Shown: positions 34,859-44,852 of the stretch, piece after piece | How positions within the stretch are numbered: the first letter of the stretch is position 1 | Layout: each line of letters begins with the position of its first letter | Assembly (NCBI RefSeq): GCF_005234135.1 | Contig: NZ_CP039964.1 | Coordinates: 310,001-374,000 of the forward strand | Reading direction: 5' to 3' | Source: Pseudorhodobacter turbinis | Lineage (GTDB): Bacteria > Pseudomonadota > Alphaproteobacteria > Rhodobacterales > Rhodobacteraceae | Length of the DNA stretch: 64,000 nt | Translations under genes and position numbers: made by a program | Notes under the pieces: model-generated | Told to the model about the DNA's origin: nothing | The model's input: only the letters and a program-made list of their open reading frames with translations | The model's database searches: none

Positions 34859-36055
34859 ATGACCGAGACAAAGGCTCGGGCCGGGGAAGTTGTCCCTGAG
34901 GCCCTGCATCCGGGTGCGGAAGTGAAATCCGCCATGACCGGATTTTTGAAAGAATTCAGCGGCTTTCAGGCCGAGATGAAGACAGCGTTGCAACAACAGG
35001 AAGAGCGTATGACCATGCTTGATCGCAAAACAATGACCTACGGACGTCCCGCCCTCTCAGCCCAAGCTGAAGTCGATGTGCCCCATAAGAAGGCTTTTGA
35101 TGCCTACTTGCGTTCGGGTGATGATGACGGTCTGCGTGGCCTTGTACTGGAAGGCAAAGCGCTGAACACGGCGGTGAATGCCGAGGGTGGCTTTCTGGTC
35201 GATCCACAGACCGCAGAGACCATCCGTTCAAGCCTGAAATCGACGTCTTCGATCCGCGCTGTTGCGAATGTGGTGCAGGTTGAGGCTACGTCTTTTGACG
35301 TGCTGATCGACCATACCGATGTAGGCTCGGGCTGGGCGACGGAAACCGGCGCGATGGTCGAGACCGGTACACCTGCGATTGAACGCATCTCTATCCCGCT
35401 GCATGAGCTTTCGGCATTGCCCAAGGCTAGCCAGCGTTTGCTGGATGATAGCGCCTTTGACGTGGAAGGTTGGCTTGCTGGGCGCATCGCGGACAAATTC
35501 ATGCGCGCCGAGGCTGCTTCTTTTGTGGCAGGCGACGGTGTGGACAAACCGCGCGGCTTCTTGAACCACGCGAAGGTTGCCGATGGCTCGTGGACTTGGG
35601 GTAATCTGGGTTACATCGCGACCGGCGAGGCGGGCGACTTTTTGGGCTCCAACCCAGCCGATGCGATTGTTGATCTGGTCTATGCACTTGACGCAACCTA
35701 CCGTGCCAACGCGACATTCGTGATGAACTCCAAGACGGCTGGTGCTGTGCGTAAGATGAAGGATGCCGATGGTCGCTTCCTGTGGTCCGACGGCCTTGCC
35801 GCCGGGGAGCCGGCCCGTCTGATGGGTTATCCGGTGCTGATCGCCGAGGATATGCCCGATATCACGGCCAACGCTTATGGCATCGCCTTTGGTGATTTCG
35901 CCAGCGGCTATACCATTGCCGAACGCCCTGACCTGCGCGTTATGCGGGACCCCTTCAGCGCCAAACCGCATGTTCTGTTCTATGCCACCAAGCGTGTGGG
36001 CGGCGATGTTTCCGACTTTGCAGCGATCAAACTTCTGAAATTCGCAGTGTCCTAA
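34859..36055 (+). CDS. GTA major capsid protein, HK97 fold (g5)
   Basis: A 398-aa capsid protein starting MTETKARAGEVVPEALHPGA. Residues 1-~100 form a helical delta/scaffold region (GFLKEFSGFQAEMKTALQQQ) that the g4 protease should remove; RcGTA capsid is cut near this point. The HK97 core begins about KKAFDAYLRSGDDDGLRGLV and includes SLKSTSSIRAVANVVQVEAT, MNSKTAGAVRKMKDADGRFLW and GYPVLIAEDMPDI. The frame is intact. A strong hairpin follows its stop codon. Confidence 0.96.
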   Translation: MTETKARAGEVVPEALHPGAEVKSAMTGFLKEFSGFQAEMKTALQQQEERMTMLDRKTMTYGRPALSAQAEVDVPHKKAFDAYLRSGDDDGLRGLVLEGKALNTAVNAEGGFLVDPQTAETIRSSLKSTSSIRAVANVVQVEATSFDVLIDHTDVGSGWATETGAMVETGTPAIERISIPLHELSALPKASQRLLDDSAFDVEGWLAGRIADKFMRAEAASFVAGDGVDKPRGFLNHAKVADGSWTWGNLGYIATGEAGDFLGSNPADAIVDLVYALDATYRANATFVMNSKTAGAVRKMKDADGRFLWSDGLAAGEPARLMGYPVLIAEDMPDITANAYGIAFGDFASGYTIAERPDLRVMRDPFSAKPHVLFYATKRVGGDVSDFAAIKLLKFAVS

Positions 36056-36072
36056 GGGGTCCCTGCGAATGG

Positions 36073-36092
36073 CCCAGCCCTTCGGGGCTGGG
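36073..36092 (+). terminator. UUCG-capped hairpin after the capsid gene
   Basis: CCCAGCCC-TTCG-GGGCTGGG is a perfect 8-bp G/C-rich stem with a stable TTCG tetraloop, 18 bp after the capsid stop and followed only by TCTTGGG. It lacks a full T tract, so it may stabilise the abundant capsid message or partly reduce transcription into the tail genes. Confidence 0.6.
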
Positions 36093-36212
36093 TCTTGGGT
36101 ACGCACTTGGGGTTCGACCCTAACCCGGGTTGTCTAGCTGCTCCCTCCGCCCGAGCGATGCGGGGTGCGTGCCCAAACTTTTTATTTGCGGCAAAAATAT
36201 CGGAGAAACGAA

Positions 36213-36815
36213 ATGATGTTGATCGAGCAAACAACGGTTCCCTCAGCGGCGTTGCCGGTGATGGCGTTGAAATACCATTTGCGGCTTGGCACCGGGTTTG
36301 CCGATGACGAGATGCAGGATGGCTTGATGGAAAGCTATCTGCGGGCCGCGATGGCCGCGATTGAAGGACGGATCGGCAAGGTGTTGATCTCTCGTGAATA
36401 TAAATGGAGCGTTGAGGACTGGCGCACGGGGTGTGAGCAGGCTTTGCCGGTGGCACCGGTTTCCAGCATCACGCAGGTTACAATGTTGGATCGGGATGGA
36501 CTGGCCGAGGTTGTACCTGCTGAGAAATACCGTCTGGTGCAGGATATGCACCGGCCAAAGCTGCGGGCAAGGGGGTACATGCTGCCATCCATCCCGACGG
36601 ATGGGCGCGTGGAAATCGAATTCGTCGCGGGTTTTGGCCCGGCCTGGAACGATGTCCCATCCGATTTGGGGCAGGCGGTGTTGTTGCTTGCTGCCGAATA
36701 CTATGAGCGTCGCCATGAGGGCGGCTTGCGGTCTAACGGTGGCCTGCCGCTGGGCGTGATCACATTGATCGAACGTTGGCGCACGGTCCGCGTATTGGGA
36801 GGGGCTGGGGCATGA
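36213..36815 (+). CDS. GTA head-tail connector adaptor (g6)
   Basis: A 200-aa protein starting MMLIEQTTVPSAALPVMALK after CGGAGA; a longer frame upstream lacks a ribosome site. ALKYHLRLGTGFADDEMQDGLMESYLRAAMAAIE is the helical start of the Phage_connect_1/gp6-like adaptor family, and VEIEFVAGFGPAWNDVPSDLGQAVLLLAAEYYERR is its conserved C-terminal block. It forms the ring below the portal. It overlaps g7 by 4 bp (ATGA). Confidence 0.9.
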   Translation: MMLIEQTTVPSAALPVMALKYHLRLGTGFADDEMQDGLMESYLRAAMAAIEGRIGKVLISREYKWSVEDWRTGCEQALPVAPVSSITQVTMLDRDGLAEVVPAEKYRLVQDMHRPKLRARGYMLPSIPTDGRVEIEFVAGFGPAWNDVPSDLGQAVLLLAAEYYERRHEGGLRSNGGLPLGVITLIERWRTVRVLGGAGA

Positions 36816-37150
36816 CGGCGGTTCATTTATCCCGCGCTCTGGTTCTGGAAAGCCCGGTTGAGGTTTCGGATGGCATGGGCGGTTTCACTCTGACATGGGA
36901 ACCCTTGGGTACGCTTTGGGCATCGGTGCTGCCTGGCACGGGCCGCGATGCAGCGGGTGAGGAAGTGGTTCTGTCCACGGTGCCTTACCGCATTACGGTG
37001 CGGGGCGCGCCACAAGGCGCACCATCGCGGCCAAAGGTCGGCCAGCGGTTTCGCGATAACATGCGGGTTTTCTCTATTCTTGCGGTGACCGAGCGGAACG
37101 ATAGCGGACAATATCTTGTCTGCTTTGTGGAAGAGGAGATTCTTGCATGA
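36812..37150 (+). CDS. GTA head-tail joining/stopper protein (g7)
   Basis: A 112-aa protein starting MTAVHLSRALVLESPVEVSD. The small beta-barrel of the Phage_H_T_join/SPP1 gp16-like family is suggested by DGMGGFTLTWEPLGTLWASVLP, PYRITVRGAPQGAPSRPKVGQRF and RVFSILAVTERNDSGQYLVCFVEEE. It seals the connector and links it to the tail. It overlaps both neighbours by 4 bp, so translation of g6, g7 and g8 is coupled. Confidence 0.9.
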   Translation: MTAVHLSRALVLESPVEVSDGMGGFTLTWEPLGTLWASVLPGTGRDAAGEEVVLSTVPYRITVRGAPQGAPSRPKVGQRFRDNMRVFSILAVTERNDSGQYLVCFVEEEILA

Positions 37151-37545
37151 GCTATGGATCAGCGGCGGCGCTTCAGTCCGCGATTTATGGGCGTCTGAGT
37201 TCGGACCCCCGGTTAACGGGCGTGTCAGTGGTGGATGCGGTGCCGACAGGTGGCGGTGAGGGTACTTTCGTGCTGATCGGCCCCGAGGAAGTCTATGACC
37301 AATCCGACAAATCCGGGGGCGGTGCAGAACACCGGCTGACCGTCGCCGTGATCAGCAGCGCTACTGGTTTTGCAGCGGCGAAAACGGTTGCTGTCGCGGT
37401 GTCGGATGCACTGGTGGATGCGCCCTTGACGCTTACGCGCGGTCGGTTGGTGAGCCTGCATTTTCGGCGGGCCAAAGCGGTGCGGCTGGACGAGGGCGGC
37501 GCGCGGCGGATTGATCTGAGCTTTCGGGCACGGATCGAGGATTGA
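37147..37545 (+). CDS. GTA tail terminator protein, DUF3168 (g8)
   Basis: A 132-aa protein starting MSYGSAAALQSAIYGRLSSD. PRLTGVSVVDAVPTGGGEGTFVLIGPEEV and GAEHRLTVAVISSATGFAAAKTVAVAVSDAL match the DUF3168 (gp17-like) tail-completion family, which caps the tail tube at the head-proximal end. Its order between the joining protein and the major tail protein agrees with this. Confidence 0.9.
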   Translation: MSYGSAAALQSAIYGRLSSDPRLTGVSVVDAVPTGGGEGTFVLIGPEEVYDQSDKSGGGAEHRLTVAVISSATGFAAAKTVAVAVSDALVDAPLTLTRGRLVSLHFRRAKAVRLDEGGARRIDLSFRARIED

Positions 37546-37590
37546 GGCTTTGGCCCTATGGGGCGCGACTTTTTAAAATGGAGATAAGCA

Positions 37591-38004
37591 ATGGCTGTGC
37601 AAAGTGGCAAGGATCTGTTGATCAAGCTGGATATGGATGGGGACGGCAGTTTTGAGACGATCGCGGGCCTGCGGGCGACGCGGATCAGCTTTAATGCCGA
37701 AACGGTTGATGTGACCAGCCTTGAAAGCCAGGGTGGCTGGCGAGAGCTTCTGGCGGGTGCAGGTGTGAAGACCGCCTCGATTTCCGGCTCTGGCGTTTTT
37801 CGCGATGCGGGTACGGATGAACGCGCGCGCCAGATCTTCTTTGATGGGGAAATCCCGCGATTTCAGGTGATTATCCCTGATTTTGGTGTGGTCGAGGGGC
37901 CGTTCCAATTGTCGTCGATTGAATACTCGGGCAGCCACAATAATGAGGCAACCTATGAGTTGTCGATGGCCTCGGCCGGCGCTTTGACGTTCACGGCGCT
38001 ATAA
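37591..38004 (+). CDS. GTA major tail tube protein, TP901-1 type (g9)
   Basis: A 137-aa protein starting MAVQSGKDLLIKLDMDGDGS. FETIAGLRATRISFNAETVDVTSLESQGGWRELL and KTASISGSGVFRDAGTDERARQIFFDG are signature segments of the TP901-1 major tail protein family, whose hexamers stack into the tail tube. GGAGATAAGC precedes the start. The stop codon overlaps the start of g10 by one base. Confidence 0.94.
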   Translation: MAVQSGKDLLIKLDMDGDGSFETIAGLRATRISFNAETVDVTSLESQGGWRELLAGAGVKTASISGSGVFRDAGTDERARQIFFDGEIPRFQVIIPDFGVVEGPFQLSSIEYSGSHNNEATYELSMASAGALTFTAL

Positions 38005-38324
38005 TGGCGAACCCTTGGACAGGCGAAGTTGCGGTTGTGCTGGATGGCACGCGGCATGTGGCCAAGCTCACACTCGGGGCGCTGGCCGCATTGGAGGCGG
38101 TGCTGGAAACTGGTTCCCTGATCGAACTGGTCGAACGGTTTGAGGCAGGGCGCTTTTCCACCCGTGATGTCTTGGCGCTTTTGGTTGCCGGTCTGCGTGG
38201 TGGTGGCTGGCAAGGCACAGCTGCCGATTTGCGCACGGTGGAAATCGGGGGCGGTCCGGTAGAGGCGGCACGGGTTGCGGCGGTGCTGCTGGCGCGGGCT
38301 TTCTCGGTGCCGGGTGAGGCATGA
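38004..38324 (+). CDS. GTA tail assembly chaperone (g10, GTA-TIM type gene transfer agent family protein)
   Basis: A 106-aa protein starting MANPWTGEVAVVLDGTRHVA. LTLGALAALEAVLETGSLIELVERFEAGRFSTRDVLALLVAGLRGGGW is the conserved body of the gene transfer agent family also called GTA_gp10. It sits exactly where tailed phages encode tail assembly chaperones, between tube and tape-measure genes. It overlaps g10.1 by 4 bp. Confidence 0.9.
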   Translation: MANPWTGEVAVVLDGTRHVAKLTLGALAALEAVLETGSLIELVERFEAGRFSTRDVLALLVAGLRGGGWQGTAADLRTVEIGGGPVEAARVAAVLLARAFSVPGEA

Positions 38325-38524
38325 CAGGCATCGATTGGGCGGGGCTGATGCAAGTGGGTTTGCATGGCTTGGGGATGCAGCCGCAGGACTTCTGGCGGCT
38401 GACCCCGGTGGAGCTGCGGATAAAGCTCGGGGCTGCGGCCAGTGCCGCGCCCTTGACCCGCGCGCGCCTTGAAGATTTGGCGCGTGCTTTTCCTGACGTA
38501 AAAAAGGAAACGGAACATGGCTGA
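38321..38524 (+). CDS. GTA small tail assembly protein (g10.1)
   Basis: A 67-aa protein starting MTGIDWAGLMQVGLHGLGMQ. PQDFWRLTPVELRIKLGAA and LTRARLEDLARAFPDVKKE match the phage tail assembly chaperone family (TAC_GTA, formerly DUF2376) found in GTA clusters. It overlaps both neighbours by a few bases. Together with g10 it may act as the G/GT-like chaperone pair for the tape measure, but no slippery frameshift site between them is evident. Confidence 0.88.
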   Translation: MTGIDWAGLMQVGLHGLGMQPQDFWRLTPVELRIKLGAAASAAPLTRARLEDLARAFPDVKKETEHG

Positions 38525-39170
38525 TATCGAAGACCTGGAAGACCAGATCGCGGCGCTTGAAGTGTCGCTTGACGGGGCCGGCAGCATGGTCTCGGCGTTT
38601 GATGGTGAATTGGCACGGATGCGCGACAGCCTGGTGTTTACCGGACGAGAAGTGAACACCCTGTCCAACAGTATCGGCGGCGGGCTACGGCGGGCATTTG
38701 ACGGTGTGGTGTTTGATGGCTTGAAGCTGTCGGATGCGCTGAAGGGCGTCGCACAGACGATGATGGATACGGTCTACTCGGTCGCGATGAAACCGGTACA
38801 AAATGCATTGGGCGGCTTGGTTGCGAACGGGCTGAACTCGGCTTTGGGCGGCATAATGCCCTTTGCCGACGGCGGGGCCTTTACCCAAGGCCGCGTGATG
38901 CCTTTCGCCAAAGGCGGGGTTGTGTCGTCCCCTACTAATTTCCCGATGCGGGGCGGCATGGGCTTGATGGGTGAAGCGGGGCCGGAGGCGATTATGCCAT
39001 TGGCGCGTGGCGCTGACGGGCGCTTGGGTGTGCAGGCCGGTGGCGGCGGGCGACCGGTAACGGTGGTGATGAATATCTCCAGCCCCGATGTCGGAGGCTT
39101 TCAGCGCAGTCAAAGCCAGATCGCGGCACAGGCCGCCCGCGCGTTATCGCGCGGTCAACGCAACAGGTAG
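38517..39170 (+). CDS. GTA tail tape measure protein (g11)
   Basis: A 217-aa protein starting MADIEDLEDQIAALEVSLDG with a heptad-rich first part, then IGGGLRRAFDGVVFDGLKLSDALKGVAQTM and repeated glycine-rich FADGGAFTQGRVMPFAKGGVVSSPT segments, with MGLMGEAGPEAIMPLARGADG near the end. The GEAGPEAIMPL motif is common to phage tape measures. The short length fits the short (~50 nm) tails of GTA particles. It overlaps g10.1 by 8 bp. Confidence 0.92.
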   Translation: MADIEDLEDQIAALEVSLDGAGSMVSAFDGELARMRDSLVFTGREVNTLSNSIGGGLRRAFDGVVFDGLKLSDALKGVAQTMMDTVYSVAMKPVQNALGGLVANGLNSALGGIMPFADGGAFTQGRVMPFAKGGVVSSPTNFPMRGGMGLMGEAGPEAIMPLARGADGRLGVQAGGGGRPVTVVMNISSPDVGGFQRSQSQIAAQAARALSRGQRNR

Positions 39171-39179
39171 GGGTAAGAC

Positions 39180-39812
39180 ATGGGATTTCATGAAATACGA
39201 TTTCCGGCAAACCTGAGCTTTGGTTCGGTTGGTGGGCCGGAACGGCGCACCGAGATTGTGACATTGGCCAATGGCTTTGAAGAACGCAACAGCTTGTGGG
39301 CCCATTCGCGTCGGCGCTATGACGCAGGGGTCAGCTTGCGTAGTCTTGATGATGTGGAATCTCTGATCGCATTTTACGAGGCGCGGCGGGGTCAGTTGTA
39401 TGGTTTTCGCTGGAAGGACTGGTCGGATTACAAATCCTGCCTGCCCTCAAAGCAACCAACAGCGATGGACCAGTCAATCGGTCTTGGTGATGGGACGCGG
39501 CGCACGTTCCAACTGACAAAGACTTATGTTTCAGGTGGCCAAAGCTATTCCCGTCCCGTGGTGAAGCCGGTCTTGGGCACCGTTCTGGTGGCAATCTCGG
39601 GTGATCCAAAGGTGGAGACGATTGAGTTTTTCGTTGATGTCACGACGGGAGTTGTCAGCTTTCCGACGCCCCCTGATGAAGGGGTTCGCATTACGGCGGG
39701 GTTTGAATTTGACGTGCCGGTGCGGTTTGACACGGACGCCGTTCAAACCTCGGTCTCATCCTTTAAGGCGGGTGATATGCCATCCGTCCCTGTGGTGGAG
39801 GTTCGGGTATGA
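39180..39812 (+). CDS. GTA distal tail protein, DUF2460 (g12)
   Basis: A 210-aa protein starting MGFHEIRFPANLSFGSVGGP. ERRTEIVTLANGFEERNSLWAHSRRRYDAGVSLRSLDD and IAFYEARRGQLYGFRWKDWSDYKSC are characteristic of DUF2460 proteins, which form the distal tail ring in GTAs. VSFPTPPDEGVRITAGFEFDVPVRFDTD closes the family. It overlaps g13 by 4 bp. Confidence 0.93.
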   Translation: MGFHEIRFPANLSFGSVGGPERRTEIVTLANGFEERNSLWAHSRRRYDAGVSLRSLDDVESLIAFYEARRGQLYGFRWKDWSDYKSCLPSKQPTAMDQSIGLGDGTRRTFQLTKTYVSGGQSYSRPVVKPVLGTVLVAISGDPKVETIEFFVDVTTGVVSFPTPPDEGVRITAGFEFDVPVRFDTDAVQTSVSSFKAGDMPSVPVVEVRV

Positions 39813-40699
39813 CGACGGGCAAAGACGGCCTTTTGGCGCATCTTGAAAGTGGGACGACCACGGTTTGCCATGCTTGGGGGATCGAACGCAAAGACGGGAT
39901 GTGGTTCGGGTTTACAGACCATGACTGTGATCTTGTCTTTGGCGGGCAGGTCTATAAGGCCAATTCCGGGCTGACAGCACGCGCGTTGCAACAGACCACG
40001 GGTCTGTCAGTAGATAATACAGAGGCAACAGGCGCCTTGTCGGATTTGGCGGTGACAGAAGCCGATATTCTGGCTGGCCGTTTCGACGGGGCGGCTTTGA
40101 CCGGTTGGCAGGTGAATTGGGCCAACCCCGAGGATCGCGCGCTTACCTTTCGGGGCACTATCGGAGAGTTATCACGCGCCGGCGGCGCCTTTCAGGCCGA
40201 ATTGCGCGGGTTGACCGAAAGCTTGAACCAACCGCAGGGGCGCGCGTTCCAGCGCAGCTGTGCTGCTGTTTTGGGGGATGCCAAATGCGGGTTTGATCTG
40301 ACACAGCCGGGGTTTTCGGAAGAGATTCCGTTGGAAACCGTGACGCAGAACCGGATATTCCGGTTTTCGGGCCTGTCGGAACATAGTGATCGCTGGTTCG
40401 AGAAGGGTCGTTTGACAGTATTGTCTGGTGCGGCGAAGGGCTTGGTCTCGATTATCAAGAATGATCGTCTGGAAGATGGTCAGCGGGTGATCGAGTTGTG
40501 GCAACAAATCACCCTGCCGTTGCTGGAAGGGGACATGCTGCGGCTTGAGGCGGGATGTGATAAACGCGGGACAACCTGCCAATTGAAATTCGCCAACTTC
40601 GTGAACTTTCGTGGGTTCCCTGATATTCCTGGCGAGGATTGGCTGACCTCCTATCCCGTTTCGACGCAAACGAACACCGGCGGGAGTTTGGTACGATGA
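39809..40699 (+). CDS. GTA tail hub protein, DUF2163/BR0599-type (g13)
   Basis: A 296-aa protein starting MTTGKDGLLAHLESGTTTVC. WGIERKDGMWFGFTDHDCDLVFGGQVYKANSGLTA and the cysteine-containing blocks FQRSCAAVLGDAKCGFDL and EAGCDKRGTTCQLKFANFVNFRGFPDIPG are typical of the phage conserved BR0599/DUF2163 family. In RcGTA the homologue is part of the baseplate hub. The four conserved Cys in the last two blocks may bind a metal cluster (inference). It overlaps g14 by 4 bp. Confidence 0.93.
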   Translation: MTTGKDGLLAHLESGTTTVCHAWGIERKDGMWFGFTDHDCDLVFGGQVYKANSGLTARALQQTTGLSVDNTEATGALSDLAVTEADILAGRFDGAALTGWQVNWANPEDRALTFRGTIGELSRAGGAFQAELRGLTESLNQPQGRAFQRSCAAVLGDAKCGFDLTQPGFSEEIPLETVTQNRIFRFSGLSEHSDRWFEKGRLTVLSGAAKGLVSIIKNDRLEDGQRVIELWQQITLPLLEGDMLRLEAGCDKRGTTCQLKFANFVNFRGFPDIPGEDWLTSYPVSTQTNTGGSLVR

Positions 40700-41130
40700 C
40701 GCCGTATCAAGCCCGTATTGTCACAGAGGCGCAGGCTTGGATCGGCACGCCGTATATACATCAAGCCAGCAGCAAGGGCGCGGGCACGGATTGCCTTGGC
40801 CTGCTGCGCGGGGTTTGGCGTGCGATGCGCGGGCCGGAGCCTGAAGTGGTGCCTGCCTATACGCCTGACTGGTCCGAGCCGAGCCGCGATGAAGTGTTGA
40901 TGCGTGCGGCCTGTCGTTGGCTACGGCGAAAGCCTTTGGGTGATGTTTCACCGGGTGATATTTTGTTGTTTCGGATGCGAAATGGAAGCGTTGCCAAACA
41001 CTTGGGAATTGTAGGTGATGTTTCACCTCAGCCCAAGTTTATCCATGCCTATACAGGGCATGGAGTGATTGAAAGCCCGCTGTCAGAGCCGTGGGCACGG
41101 CGCATCGCTGCGCGATTTGAATTTCCATAA
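40696..41130 (+). CDS. GTA NlpC/P60 cell-wall peptidase (g14)
   Basis: A 144-aa protein starting MTPYQARIVTEAQAWIGTPY. The catalytic triad candidates are Cys33 (GTDCLGLLRGVW), His102 (SVAKHLGIVGDV) and His117 (KFIHAYTGHGVI). NlpC/P60 enzymes cut peptidoglycan stem peptides; in the GTA tail tip this should help DNA cross the recipient's wall. The start coincides with the g13 stop (ATGA); an upstream in-frame start at 40639 would lie inside g13 and has no support. Confidence 0.94.
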   Translation: MTPYQARIVTEAQAWIGTPYIHQASSKGAGTDCLGLLRGVWRAMRGPEPEVVPAYTPDWSEPSRDEVLMRAACRWLRRKPLGDVSPGDILLFRMRNGSVAKHLGIVGDVSPQPKFIHAYTGHGVIESPLSEPWARRIAARFEFP

Positions 41131-44100
41131 AGGAGTGCTGTAAATGGCGACGATTCTGCTGTCAGCTGTTGGGGCCGCCGCCGGGGCGGGTTTTGGGGGC
41201 ACCGTTTTGGGCCTGTCTGGTGCGGTCATTGGCCGGGCCGTCGGGGCAACATTGGGCCGGGTGATTGATCAGCGCTTGATGGGTGCCGGGTCTGAAGCTG
41301 TGGAAACAGGGCGGATCGAACGCTTTCGTTTGACCGGCGCGTCGGAAGGCGCGTCCGTGCCGCAGGTTTACGGACGCATGCGTGTGGCGGGGCATGTTAT
41401 CTGGGCAACGCAGTTCTCGGAAACCTCGTCGACAAATCGTAGCGGCGGGAAGGGCGCACCACAGCAGAGCGTGACCAGCTACTCTTATACCGTCAGCTTT
41501 GCGGTTGCCTTATGTGAGGGAGAGATTTCAACCGTTGGCCGAATATGGGCGGATGGTATCGAGCTGGACCCTGACAGTCTGAACCTGCGTATTTACCGCG
41601 GGACAGAGGATCAGCTGCCGGATCCAAAGATCGAGGCAGTAGAAGGCCTGGGCAATGCGCCGGCCTATCGCGGGATTGCCTATATCGTGGTGGAAGACCT
41701 TGATATATCTCGGTTCGGCAGCCGTGTACCACAGTTTACATTTGAAGTCGTGCGCCCGGCCCAAGGTCAATATGCCCACACGACGACCGATCTTTCGCGC
41801 GCAATTCAGGCCGTGGCAATGATGCCGGGCACGGGCGAATATGCTTTGGCTACAACGGCATTGCATTACAACGATGGACCGGGCCTGAGTCGCAGCGCGA
41901 ATGTGAACTCGCCTTCGGGTAAGGCGGATTTTGCGACCTCTTTGCAGCAAATGCGGGGAGAGTTGCCGAATGTCGGCTCTGTCTCGTTGATCGTGTCATG
42001 GTTTGGCGGGGATCTGCGCTGTGGGGAATGCTTGGTTCAGCCCAAGGTGGAGCAAAAGGAGCAAGACGCAGAGAAGATGGCCTGGCGCTCTGGTGGCATT
42101 GGCCGCAGCCAGGCCCTTGAAATTGAGAAAGAAGCCGGGCGCTCTGTCTATGGTGGAACGCCTTCGGATGCGTCTGTTATTGAGGCCGTCAAAGCTGTGC
42201 GCGAAGGCGGGCAGGAGGTGATGTTCTATCCCTTCATCTTGATGGATCAGCTGTCAGGAAACACACTGCCGGACCCTTATTCTGACACAACCACCCAGTC
42301 AGTTCTACCATGGCGCGGACGTATTACGCTTTCAAAGGCACCGGGTCGTGACGGGGGGGCGGATCGAACATCGGCGGCTGAAATGGAAGTGGCGGATTTC
42401 TTTGGCACGGCGCAGGCAAGCGATTTCACGGTCAACGGCGATGTCGTGTCCTATAGCGGGCCGAGCGAATGGCGTTATCGTCGGTTCATCCTGCACTATG
42501 CCCATCTTTGCGCGGCTGCGGGCGGCGTTGAGTCTTTTTGTATCGGTTCCGAAATGCGAGGGCTGACCCAAATTCGCGGGCAGGGGGATAGTTTTCCTGC
42601 CGTTGAAGCAATGTGCCAATTGGCAGCAGATGTGCGCGCCATTTTGGGTGCGGAAACACAGATCACCTATGCGGCGGATTGGTCGGAGTACTTTGGCTAC
42701 CAGACGGGTGGAAATGTGTATTTTCACCTCGATCCGCTTTGGGCAGATCCGAACATCGACTTTATCGGTATCGACAATTACATGCCGCTTTCGGATTGGC
42801 GTGACGACGATAGCCAGGCGGATTCTGCGTTCTCCTCTGTGTATGATTTGGACTACTTGCGCAGCAATGTGATGGGTGGTGAAGGCTATGACTGGTATTA
42901 CGACAGCATTGAAGGTGAGGTTGCGCAACGGCGCTTGCCGATCACAGATGGGGCGCATGATGAGCCTTGGATCTATCGTTACAAAGACCTGAAAAACTGG
43001 TGGCTGAATGCGCACCACAATCGCATTGATGGCGAGCGGGCGCTTGTGTCTACCGAATGGATTCCGCAGTCAAAGCCGATCTGGTTTACTGAATACGGCT
43101 GTGCCGCGATCAACAATGGGACCAACCAACCCAACAAGTTTTTGGACCCGAAATCATCTGAATCGAGCCTGCCCAAATACTCTAACGGTCGGCGCGATGA
43201 TATGATCCAGATGCAATACCTTCGGGCGATGGCACTGGAATGGGCGGATCCGGCAAGCAACCCGATATCGGTAATCTACGAAGAGCCGATGGTCGATATG
43301 TCACGCGCGCACGCCTGGGCTTGGGATGCGCGACCCTTTCCGCAGTTTCCCAATAATGGGGATCTTTGGTCTGATGGGGAAAACTATTCGCGTGGTCACT
43401 GGCTGACCGGGCGTAGCACAAGCCAACCGCTGGATCTGGTCGTGGCGGAAATTTGCGAACGCTCCGGTGTGCGCGATTTCGATGTTTCGGGCCTGTTCGG
43501 CGTGGTGCGGGGTTATACGCCCGAAGGGGTCGGATCGGCACGGGCCGCTGTGCAGCCATTAATGCTGGCTTACGGCTTTGAAGCGATCGAGCGCGACGGT
43601 GTGTTGTTCTTTCAGATGCGGGGCAAAAAGCCTGCGATTTCTGTTGATACAGAACGGCTTGTCGAGACCTCTTCGCTTGACGGGATCATCGAAACCTTGC
43701 GCACCCCGGAGGCGGAGACCGCAGGGCGGGTTCGGCTGAACTTCATTGAGGCAGAGGCTGATTTCGGAAACCGGCAAGTCGAAGCCATTTTTCCGGACGA
43801 AGAGAGCTTTGGCGTATCGCAAAGTGAACTGTCTATCGCGCTGACGGATAATGAGGGCCGAAGCATCGCTGAGCGCTGGTTGTCAGAGGCACGGGTGGCC
43901 CGTGATACGGCGCGATTTGCGCTACCGCGCTCTTTGGCAAATTTGGGGGCTGGGGATGTTGTTGATCTTGACGGTCAGGCCTACCGGATTGACAGGGTAG
44001 AGCAGTCGGAATCCGCCTTGGTTGAGGCGGTTCGCATGGAACGGTCTGTCTATACGCCATCGGATACTTTTGAGGATCGCCGCCAGGTCAATACATTTGT

Positions 44101-44565
44101 GCCGCCAACTCCGGTTTATCCGCTCTTTCTGGATTTGCCGCTGATGACGGGGGATGAGGTGCCATATGCGCCGCATATTGCCGTGGCCGCACGTCCTTGG
44201 CCGCAATCAGTAGGGGTTTGGAGCGCATCATCTGATGCCGGTTATGCGGTCAACCAGATCATCACGCGACCTGCGGTGCTTGGCGTCACACAAACCGAAT
44301 TGGCCACTGCGGAATCCGGATTATGGGATCGTGGCGCGCCGCTGCGCATCAAGCTTAGCAACGGTGCATTGTCGTCTGCAGACAGTCGTGCGGTCTTGGC
44401 CGGTGCAAATGCGATGGCAATCGGCGATGGAAGCTCTGGTAATTGGGAGATCATCCAGTTTGAGCAAGCCAATCTGATCGAGCCGGGGGTCTATGGTAAT
44501 CCCCCCCGAAAGTAAGGGGCTGCGGAAGTAGAATTTTCTCGGCAAGATGAACGAGGAGATTTTGA

Positions 44566-44829
44566 ATGAAAATGACCAGATATAGCGAACCCCAGATCCT
44601 TGCGATCCTGCGCCAAGCCGAAGGTGGTGTGCCGGTGGCCGAGCTTTGCCGTGAACATGGCATGAGCAATGCGTCGTTTTACAAATGGCGTGCGAAGTAT
44701 GGTGGCATGGATGCATCCATGGTCAGCCAGATGAAAGCCATGGAGGAAGAGAACCGCAGGCTGAAGCGGATGTATGCAGATCTGAGCATGCAGGCGGACT
44801 TATTGAAGGAAGCCCTCGGAAAAAAGTAA
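44566..44829 (+). CDS. IS3-family transposase OrfA (copy 2)
   Basis: An 87-aa helix-turn-helix protein ([20 protein letters not shown]) identical to the copy at 2309-2572. GAGGAG lies nine bases upstream of the ATG. The frame ends in A6G (44820-44826) directly followed by TAA, the classic IS3 slippery arrangement for -1 frameshifting into OrfB. Confidence 0.94.
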   Translation: MKMTRYSEPQILAILRQAEGGVPVAELCREHGMSNASFYKWRAKYGGMDASMVSQMKAMEEENRRLKRMYADLSMQADLLKEALGKK

Positions 44830-44852
44830 CGGGGCCATCTCAGCGCCGCGAG

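Noticed and set aside
36093..36212. A tRNA-like sequence (GGTTCGACCC) between g5 and g6
   Set aside because: No acceptor stem, anticodon arm or D arm could be paired around it.
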